From Cherax quadricarinatus (lineage: Eukaryota; Arthropoda; Malacostraca; Decapoda; Parastacidae): a stretch of 64,000 bases of DNA. Both the position numbers and the translations under genes were made by a program. The stretch is from NCBI RefSeq assembly GCF_038502225.1, contig NC_091311.1, forward strand, positions 32,938,506 to 33,002,505. Reading direction: 5' to 3'. Positions within the stretch are counted from its first letter, which is position 1, and every line of letters starts with the position of its first letter. Shown one piece after another: positions 56,501 through 64,000 of this stretch. The notes under the pieces are model-generated. The model did no database searches, was not told the DNA's origin, and saw only the letters and a list, made by a program, of their open reading frames with translations.

Positions 56501-59500
56501 TGGCGAGTGTCGCGAGGCAGGGGTGCTGAGGTGGCGAGTGTCGCGAGGCAGGGGTGCTGAGGTGGCGAGTGTCGCGAGGCAGGGGTGCTGAGGTGGCGAG
56601 TGTCGCGAGGCAGGGGTGCTGAGGTGGCGAGTGTCGCGAGGCAGGGGTGCTGAGGTGGCGAGTGTCGCGAGGCAGGGGTGCTGAGGTGGCGAGTGTCGCG
56701 AGGCAGGGGTGCTGAGGTGGCGAGTGTCGCGAGGCAGGGGTGCTGAGGTGGCGAGTGTCGCGAGGCAGGGGTGCTGAGGTGGCGAGTGTCGCGAGGCAGG
56801 GGTGCTGAGATGGCGAGTGTCAGGAGGCAGGGGTGCTGAGGTGGCGAGTGTCGCGAGGCAGGGCTGCTGAGATGGCGAGTGTCAGGAGGCAGGGGTGCTG
56901 AGGTGGCGAGTGTCAGGAGGCAGGGGTGCTGAGGTGGCGAGTGTCGCGAGGCAGGGCTGCTGAGATGGGGAGTGTCAGGAGGCAGGGGTGCTGAGGTGGC
57001 GAGTGTCGCGAGGTAGGGGTGCTGAGGTGGCGAGTCTCGCGAGGCAGGGGTGCTGAGGTGGCGAGTGTCGCGAGGCAGGGCTGCTGAGATGGCGAGTGTC
57101 AGGAGGCAGGGGTGCTGAGGTGGCGAGTGTCAGGAGGCAGGGGTGCTGAGGTGGCGAGTGTCGCGAGGCAGGGCTGCTGAGATGGCGAGTGTCGCGAGGC
57201 AGGGGTGCTGAGGTGGCGAGTGTCGCGAGGCAGTGGTGTTGAGGTGGCGAGTGTCGCGAGGCAGGGCTGCTGAGATGGCGAGTGTCAGGAGGCAGGGGTG
57301 CTGAGGTGGCGAGTGTCGCGAGGCAGGGGTGCTGAGGTGGCGAGTGTCGCGAGGCAGGGGTGCTGAGGTGGCGAGTGTCGCGAGGCAGGGGTGCTGAGGT
57401 GGCGAGTGTCGCGAGGCAGGGGTGCTGAGGTGGCGAGTGTGGCGAGGCAGGGGTGCTGAGGTGGCGAGTGTCGCGAGGCAGGGGTGCTGAGGTGGCGAGT
57501 GTCGCGAGGCAGGGCTGCTGAGGTGGCGAGTGTCGCGAGGCAGGGGTGCTGAGGTGGCGAGTGTCGCGAGGCAGGGGTGCTGAGGTGGCGAGTGTCGCGA
57601 GGCAGGGGTGCTGAGGTGGCGAGTGTCGCGAGGCAGGGGTGCTGAGGTGGCGAGTGTCGCGAGGCAGGGGTGCTGAGGTGGCGAGTGTCGCGAGGCAGGG
57701 GTGCTGAGGTGGCGAGTGTCGCGAGGCAGGGGTGCTGAGGTGGCGAGTGTCGCGAGGCAGGGGTGCTGAGGTGGCGAGTGTCGCGAGGCAGGGGTGCTGA
57801 GGTGGCGAGTGTCGCGAGGCAGGGGTGCTGAGGTGGCGAGTGTCGCGAGGCAGGGGTGCTGAGGTGGCGAGTGTCGCGAGGCAGGGGTGCTGAGGTGGCG
57901 AGTGTCGCGAGGCAGGGGTGCTGAGGTGGCGAGTGTCGCGAGGCAGGGGTGCTGAGGTGGCGAGTGTCGCGAGGCAGGGGTGCTGAGGTGGCGAGTGTCG
58001 CGAGGCAGGGGTGCTGAGGTGGCGAGTGTCGCGAGGCAGGGGTGCTGAGGTGGCGAGTGTCGCGAGGCAGGGGTGCTGAGGTGGCGAGTGTCGCGAGGCA
58101 GGGGTGCTGAGGTGGCGAGTGTCGCGAGGCAGGGGTGCTGAGGTGGCGAGTGTCGCGAGGCAGGGGTGCTGAGGTGGCGAGTGTCGCGAGGCAGGGGTGC
58201 TGAGGTGGCGAGTGTCGCGAGGCAGGGGTGCTGAGGTGGCGAGTGTCGCGAGGCAGGGGCTGCTGAGGTGGCGAGTGTCGCGAGGCAGGGGTGCTGAGGT
58301 GGCGAGTGTCGCGAGGCAGGGGTGCTGAGGTGGCGAGTGTCGCGAGGCAGTGGTGCTGAGGTGGCGAGTGTCGCGAGGCAGTGGTGCTGAGGTGGCGAGT
58401 GTCGCGAGGCAGTGGTGTTGAGGTGGCGAGTGTCGCGAGGCAGTGGTGTTGAGGTGGCGAGTGTCGCGAGGCAGGGGTGCTGAGGTGGCGAGTGTCGCGA
58501 GGCAGGGGTGCTGAGGTGGCGAGTGTCGCGAGGCAGGGGTGCTGAGGTGGCGAGTGTCGCGAGGCAGGGGTGCTGAGGTGGCGAGTGTCGCGAGGCAGGG
58601 GTGCTGAGGTGGCGAGTGTCGCGAGGCAGGGGTGCTGAGGTGGCGAGTGTCGCGAGGCAGGGGTGCTGAGGTGGCGAGTGTCGCGAGGCAGGGGTGCTGA
58701 GGTGGCGAGTGTCGCGAGGCAGGGGTGCTGAGGTGGCGAGTGTCGCGAGGCAGGGGTGCTGAGGTGGCGAGTGTCGCGAGGCAGGGGTGCTGAGGTGGCG
58801 AGTGTCGCGAGGCAGGGGTGCTGAGGTGGCGAGTGTCGCGAGGCAGGGGTGCTGAGGTGGCGAGTGTCGCGAGGCAGGGGTGCTGAGGTGGCGAGTGTCG
58901 CGAGGCAGGGGTGCTGAGGTGGCGAGTGTCGCGAGGCAGGGGTGCTGAGGTGGCGAGTGTCGCGAGGCAGGGGTGCTGAGGTGGCGCGTGTCGCGAGGCA
59001 GGGGTGCTGAGGTGGCGAGTGTCGCGAGGCAGGGGTGCTGAGGTGGCGAGTGTCGCGAGGCAGGGGTGCTGAGGTGGCGAGTGTCGCGAGGCAGGGGTGC
59101 TGAGGTGGCGAGTGTCGCGAGGCAGGGGTGCTGAGGTGGCGAGTGTCGCGAGGCAGGGGTGCTGAGGTGGCGAGTGTCGCGAGGCAGGGGTGCTGAGGTG
59201 GCGAGTGTCGCGAGGCAGGGGTGCTGAGGTGGCGAGTGTCGCGAGGCAGGGGTGCTGAGGTGGCGAGTGTCGCGAGGCAGGGGTGCTGAGGTGGCGAGTG
59301 TCGCGAGGCAGGGGTGCTGAGGTGGCGAGTGTCGCGAGGCAGGGGTGCTGAGGTGGCGAGTGTCGCGAGGCAGGGGTGCTGAGGTGGCGAGTGTCGCGAG
59401 GCAGGGGTGCTGAGGTGGCGAGTGTCGCGAGGCAGGGGTGCTGAGGTGGCGAGTGTCGCGAGGCAGGGGTGCTGAGGTGGCGAGTGTCGCGAGGCAGGGG

Positions 59501-60823
59501 TGCTGAGGTGGCGAGTGTCGCGAGGCAGGGGTGCTGAGGTGGCGAGTGTCGCGAGGCAGGGGTGCTGAGGTGGCGAGTGTCGCGAGGCAGGGGTGCTGAG
59601 GTGGCGAGTGTCGCGAGGCAGGGGTGCTGAGGTGGCGAGTGTCGCGAGGCAGGGGAGGAGGTGCTGGTGGCAGATGTTACAGACGGTGCTTTGCAGTGTC
59701 GTCGGCAGGGTCTGGTTGGCAGTGTCGCGGGCATGGAGTGCTGGGGGATGTCGAGCAGTGTTGCGATTACTCCCTAGTAATCCGTTTCCATTATGCAGCT
59801 GTCGCGAGGCAGGTGCTAGGCCTCAGAGTGCAGATTCAGGCAGCTGGTGCTTAGGAAGATTTCGACAGGCTGGTGGCATGTCCTGGGCAGTTTCGGCTTT
59901 TGATTTTGTCGCGTAGGTTGAGTGGCGCGTGTCCTGGAGTTATTGGCGAGTTCGCAAGGACGGGATTGAAGGTGGGATGTCGCGGCAGAGTTGCTGGTGG
60001 CGTAGTGTCGCGAGGCAGGTGCTGAGTGAAGTGTCGCCAGGGGGGTCATAAAAAGTGGCAGGTGTTGCAGGGGGGCTTTCAGATGCGGAGGCAGGTGCGG
60101 AGGGGTGTGCAGTGGCGAGGGTCTGGGGCGGTGTCTGCGGGGCGAGGTGCTGGTGGCGAGGTCGCGAGGCGGGGTGCTGTAGGGCGGTGTCGCGGAGGTG
60201 GGGTGTCGCGAGGCAGGGTGCGGGCGTGCTGGTGCGGGAGTGTCGAGGCGGTGCTAGGTGGCGAGGGTGCTGGGCGGGGTGCTGGTGGCGAGGTGCGGGG
60301 GCGAGTGTGCGTGGGCAGGTCGCGGGCGAGTGCTGGGGCGAGTGTCGCGGGCGGCGGGGAGGGGCTGGTGGGCGAGTGTCGCGGGCGGGGTGCTGGGTGG
60401 CGAGTGTCAGGCAGGTGGTGGTGGCGAGTGTCGCGAGGCAGGGGTGCTGAGGTGGCGAGTGTCGCGAGGCAGGGGTGCTGAGGTGGCGAGTGTCGCGAGG
60501 CAGGGGTGCTGAGGTGGCGAGTGTCGCGAGGCAGTGATGTTGAGGTGGCGAGTGTCACGGGGCAGTGGTGCTGAGGTGGCGAGTGTCGCGAGGCAGGGCT
60601 GCTGAGATGGCGAGTGTCAGGAGGCAGGGGTGCTGAGGTGGCGAGTGTCGCGAGGCAGGGCTGCTGAGATGGGGAGTGTCAGGAGGCAGGGGTGCTGAGG
60701 TGGCGAGTGTCGCGAGGCAGGGCTGCTGAGATGGCGAGTGTCAGGAGGCAGGGGTGCTGAGGTGGCGAGTGTCGCGAGGCAGGGGTGGCGAGTGTCGCGA
60801 GGCAGGGGTGGCGAGTGTCGCGA
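50570..60823. repeat. 31-bp satellite, about 10.2 kb
   Basis: Over 300 units of GGCGAGTGTCGCGAGGCAGG plus GGTGCTGAGGT. Each carries TCGCGA and three CpG. Variants (CAGTGGTGCTGAG, CAGTGGTGTTGAG, CAGGGCTGCTGAGATGG, TGTCAGGAGGC) recur in the same order. Scrambled patches lie at 53990-54170, 55230-55640 and 59655-60420. The minus strand lacks stops, giving a 919-codon frame (56975-59734) of HSPPQHPCLATLATSAPLPR-type repeats with no sign of coding use. Confidence 0.97.
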
Positions 60824-60900
60824 GATACACGTGCAGTGTTTGTATGTTTTATAGAACAAAAGTTTAGAAATGAATGGCTTCTTCAGTCATGATTGATGAT
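60824..60900 (-). mobile_element. Hammerhead-family fragment, copy 5
   Basis: On the minus strand CTGAAGA (60880-60886, fitting CUGANGA) is followed by AGCCATTC, TAAAC, CTATAAAACATAC and CACTGCACGTGTATC, ending at the satellite edge. Stem II is lost. The orientation is opposite to copy 4 at the other edge. Confidence 0.45.
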
Positions 60901-60949
60901 GATGATTGAGGAAGAGTAGAAGTAGTATTTAATAAATTAACCAACGCCA

Positions 60950-61050
60950 TGAAGCAAAAGAATGAAACGCCGTGTTCAGCAAGAATTGCAAGAAGCCTCT
61001 ATCGCGTGCCTTCAGCATTCTCTGGAGAGGTAGCATGAATACAGGGGTCA

Positions 61051-61088
<38 letters not shown>

Positions 61089-62605
61089 TAAACAACAGAC
61101 ATAGCCCCACTCCACGAAGGTGGCAGTAAAGCAATTGCAAAGAACTACAGACCGATAGCACTAACATCCCATATCATAAAAATCTTTGAGGGGGTTCTAA
61201 GAAGCAAGATCGCCAACCACCTAGATACCCATCAATTACACAAGCCAATGCAACACGGGTTTAGAGCAGGTCGCTCCTGCCTGTTCCAGCTACTGGATCA
61301 CTATGATAAGGTCCTGGATGCTGTAGAGGATAAACAAAATACAGATGTAGTATACACAAACTTTGCAAAAGCTTTCGACAAGTGTGACCATGGTGTAATA
61401 GCACACAAAATGCATGATTAAGGAGTAACGGGAAAAGTTGGTAGATGGATCTACAACTTCCTGACAAATAGAACACAGAGTAATAGTAAACAGAGTAAAG
61501 TCCCAGGCAGCCATGGTAAAAAGCTCTGTTCCACAAAGGTACAGTACTCGCCCCCATTCTATCCCTCATCCTCATTTCTGACATAGACAGAGATGCAAGC
61601 CATAGCTCCGTGTCTTCCTTTGTGGATGACACCCGGATTACCATGGCAGTGACCTCCATCGAAGCCGGATTACCATGGCAGTGACCTCCATCGAAGACAC
61701 CGCGAGACTCCAAGCGGACATCAACCAAATCTTCGAATGGGCCACTCAAAACAATATGAAGTTCAACGAGGAGAATTTTCAACTACTCAGATATGGGAAA
61801 CTTGAAGAAATTAAAAACGTGTCAGAGTATACGACAAATTCCAACTCTACAGTAGAGCGGAAAAGTAATGTGAAGGACCTGGGAGTGATAATGTCAAGAG
61901 GATCTCGCCTTCAAAGACCATAACAATGTATCTACCTCATCCGCTTGGAAAATGATAGGATGGATAACGAGAACCTTCAAAACTAGGGACGCCAAGCCCA
62001 TGATAATTCTCTTCAAATCGCTTGTGTTCTCTAGGCTGGAATACTGCTGTACACTAACGGACCCCCTTCAAGACTGGCGACATTGCAGACCTGGAGAGTG
62101 TACAAATAACTTTCACGGCACACAAGTACGATAAGGCACCTAAATACTGGGAACGGTTGAAGGCCCTTGATCTGTATTCCCTTGAACGCAGGTGAGAGAG
62201 ATGCATGATAATATACACTTGGAAGGTCCTGGAGGGATTGGCACCAAACCTGCACACGAAAATCACTCCCTATGAATGCAAGAGACTCGGCAGGAGATGC
62301 AACATTCCCCCGATGAAAAGCAGGGGCGCCAGGAGTACATTGAGAGACAACACAATAAATGTCCGGGGCCCAAGACTTTTTAATTGCCTCCCAGCATACA
62401 TAAGGGGGATTACCAATAGACCCCTGGCTGTCTTCAAGAAGGCACTGGACAGGCACCTAAAGTCAGTACCTGACCAATCGGGCTGTGGTTTGTACGTCAG
62501 CTTGAGTGCGGCCAGCAGAAACAGCCTGGTTGATCAGACCGTGATCCTGGTCTCAGACCGGGCCGCGGGGGCGTTGACCCCCGAAACCCTCTCCAGGTAT
62601 CTCAA
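60950..62605 (+). mobile_element. LINE1 copy F, RT domain to 3' end
   Basis: In order: an ILWRG-MNTGVI region cut by (CA)n at 61055-61086, IAPLHEGGSKAIAKNYRPIA, HGFRAGRSCLFQLLDHYDKV, YTNFAKAFDKCDHGVIAHKM, and FVDD at 61619-61630. A 32-bp tandem duplication (61633-61664 and 61665-61696) shifts the frame directly after FVDDTRITMA. The frame resumes at 61675 with SIEDTARLQADINQIFEWAT. The C-terminus (62205-62648) reads YTWKVLEGLAPNLHTKITPY, INVRGPRLFNCLP and AASRNSLVDQ. The GC-rich 3' end closes at about 62600. Confidence 0.85.
61055..61086. repeat. (CA)n inside LINE1 copy F
   Basis: About 15 CA units directly after the GVI codons of the RT region; copies B and D have no such tract there. Confidence 0.9.
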
Positions 62606-63009
62606 GATGTTTACTTTGTCGCTCCCATCACTCGCTCAGTATATTTAACTGAGGGTGGGTCAGTAGGCCTCAGTGCCGCGCCCATTCTAAGCCAGTTACT
62701 GAGGGTGGGCCAGTAGGCCTCCTCCAGTTTTACTTAAGCACGAGATAATGTAACAGTCGTTCGTTGTCTTGTACCTGTTACGTACATGTTAAAGCTCTGA
62801 ATTGCGCGAAACATTGCACAAACGGCTGGACTTCATTTGTATCTTTTTCACTAACTATTAACATCTTGTTGTCTCTAACATTATCGCGTGGTAGTGGTGG
62901 TGTTAGAAGTGGCAGTGATAGTGGTGATCTTGTACGTGGAATTGTGTTGGTGTTTGGTTGTGTAGGAGAATGTTTTTGGTGTGACTCAGGGTAGAGGTGG
63001 TGGTTGCTT
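62606..63009. other. No gene recognised; short duplication
   Basis: ACTGAGGGTGGGTCAGTAGG occurs twice, at about 62648 and 62700, about 50 bp apart. GTGGT-rich sequence lies at 62890-62930. Confidence 0.5.
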
Positions 63010-63187
63010 GGCCTCTTCCCAGATTATCTGTGCCTGTCCCTCCTCTACCGCCTACCCCCCTCCCCCTACCCCTCCTTCCTCCTCTTGCCCCTCCTCCCTC
63101 CTACCCTTCCTTCTTCCGCCTATCCTTCCTCCTTTCCTCCTACCTTTCCTCCTACTCTTCCTCCTTTCCTCCTACCCCTTCTCCCCC
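63010..63187. repeat. CCT-rich low-complexity tract
   Basis: Irregular CCTCCTACC and TTCCTCC units, pyrimidine only for most of its length. Confidence 0.85.
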
Positions 63188-63203
63188 CCCACACACACAC
63201 ATT

Positions 63204-63260
<57 letters not shown>
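63188..63260. repeat. (CA)n microsatellite
   Basis: About 35 CA units at the 5' edge of LINE1 copy G. Confidence 0.95.
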
Positions 63261-63261
<1 letters not shown>

Positions 63262-63263
<2 letters not shown>

Positions 63264-63759
63264 TATAAGTTCTGTCAAGCACCTTAACTACTGGGAACGC
63301 TTGGAAGCACTTGACTTGTACTCGTTGGAACGCAGGAGGGAGAGATATATCATAATCTACACTTGGAAAATCTTGGAAGGAATGGTCCCAAATCTGCACA
63401 CAGAAATCACTCCCTACGAAAGTAAAAGACTGGGCAGGCGATGCAAAATGCCCCCAATAAAAAGTAGGGGCGCCATTGGTACACTAAGAGAAAACACCAT
63501 AAGTGTCCGGGGCCCAAAACTGTTCAACAGCCTCCCATCAAGCATTAGGGGAATTGCCAATAAACCCCTGGCTGCCTTCAAGAGAGAGCTGGACAGATAC
63601 CTAAAGTCAGTGCCGGATCAGCCGGGCTGTGGCTCGTACGTTGGACTGCGTGCGGCCAGCAGTAACAGCCTAGTTGATCAGGCCCTGATCCACCGGGAGG
63701 CCTGGTCATGGACCGGGCCGCGGGGGCGTTGATCCCCGGAATAACCTCCAGGTAACACA

Positions 63760-63760
<1 letters not shown>
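63262..63760 (+). pseudogene. LINE1 copy G, intact C-terminal domain
   Basis: One unbroken frame runs SVKHLNYWERLEALDLYSLE, RYIIIYTWKILEGMVPNL, RLGRRCKMPPIKSRGAIGTL, SVRGPKLFNSLPSSIRGI, KPLAAFKRELDRYLKSV and AASSNSLVDQALIH, to a stop near 63730. The element ends AACCTCCAGGTA and runs into (CA)n. It is the best reference in the window for the end of the D/F/G subfamily. The upstream RT is absent. Confidence 0.85.

Positions 63761-63764
<4 letters not shown>

Positions 63765-63839
<75 letters not shown>
63765..63839. repeat. (CA)n microsatellite
   Basis: About 36 CA units between the end of LINE1 copy G and a LINE2 fragment. Confidence 0.95.
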
Positions 63840-63840
<1 letters not shown>

Positions 63841-63842
<2 letters not shown>

Positions 63843-64000
63843 GGGCTGTAAGCCTGGTCCAACAACTGGCTCTTGGAGTTTAACCCCACCATGTGCAAAG
63901 TCATGAAGATTGGGGAAGGTCAAGAAGACCGCAGACAGAATACAAGCTAAGGGGGCCAAAGAGTACAAACCTGACTCAAGGAAAAGATCTTGGGGTGACT
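63841..64000 (+). mobile_element. LINE2 reverse transcriptase palm fragment
   Basis: The segment reads NWLLEFNPTMCKVMKIGEG, then, after a shift, RRPQTEYKLRGPKSTNLTQG and KDLGV. This is the region after the catalytic box in CR1/L2-type LINEs. It continues beyond the window. It is the same family as 5258-5926, by the shared wording of the flanking parts as I know them. Confidence 0.6.

Noticed and set aside
56975..59734. 919-codon minus-strand frame as a giant repeat protein
   Set aside because: It is the stop-free strand of the 31-bp satellite. The unit is not a multiple of three, so the repeat reads in all frames and any chance lack of stops gives this result.

Overview
The window looks like repeat-dominated, non-coding DNA from a decapod crustacean (crayfish, lobster or shrimp type). 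The evidence is dozens of CR1/L2-like and RTE-like LINE pieces, tRNA-derived SINEs, long (CA)n, (TA)n and (CT)n tracts, large minisatellites and no compact gene blocks. The species is an inference from familiarity with decapod repeats; no search was run. No intact cellular gene, rRNA or functional tRNA is visible. Three short stretches could be exons and are flagged at low confidence.

Layout. 1-2460: minus-strand RTE-like LINE with three lesions. 2461-3790: three-part mix of (TA)n, a small inverted-repeat transposon (two copies) and an inverted SINE pair. 4075-9960: LINE pieces, a 26-bp minisatellite and the long LINE1 copy A (endonuclease, reverse transcriptase, C-terminus). 11591-15395: about 3.8 kb of nearly pure homopolymer runs, most likely a base-calling or assembly artefact. 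16430-25640: decayed LINE1 copies, a LINE with YADD motif and poly(A) tail (LINE3), a CT minisatellite and a third transposon copy. 25641-29860: mostly unrecognised sequence with a palindromic minisatellite and a perfect 23-bp-arm hairpin. 29855-36050: LINE1 copy D, a 45-bp minisatellite of about 47 units, and more LINE1. 36460-39600: SINEs, a hAT-like non-autonomous element, and hammerhead-ribozyme-bearing repeats. 40076-49690: a CAC-rich satellite and LINE1 copies B, H, I and J. 49796-60823: a LINE4 insertion, then a 31-bp satellite of about 10.2 kb. 60824-64000: another ribozyme-family fragment, LINE1 copies F and G, and the start of a LINE2 reverse transcriptase running off the window.

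The most interesting thread is a small repeat family carrying a type-I-like hammerhead ribozyme (HHR). The best copy has a 372-bp unit, a repeated junction, a poly(A) end and an intact CUGAUGA / stem II / GAAA core. A second copy has a perfect stem I and a paired U3-A8 replacement of the usual C3-G8. Two copies begin with snap-back palindromes, as does one truncated LINE, suggesting a shared cDNA-end mechanism. Diverged members of the family sit in opposite orientations at the two ends of the 10-kb satellite. This resembles the HHR motifs described in Penelope-like elements and animal retrozymes, but the bracketing of a satellite is not something I recognise.

Naming used below: LINE1 = the dominant CR1/L2-like family here; LINE2 = a second family ending in GTGAGTAC plus CA repeats; LINE3 = the YADD family at 19136-20239; LINE4 = the family at 49796-50330. 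These are working labels, not published names.
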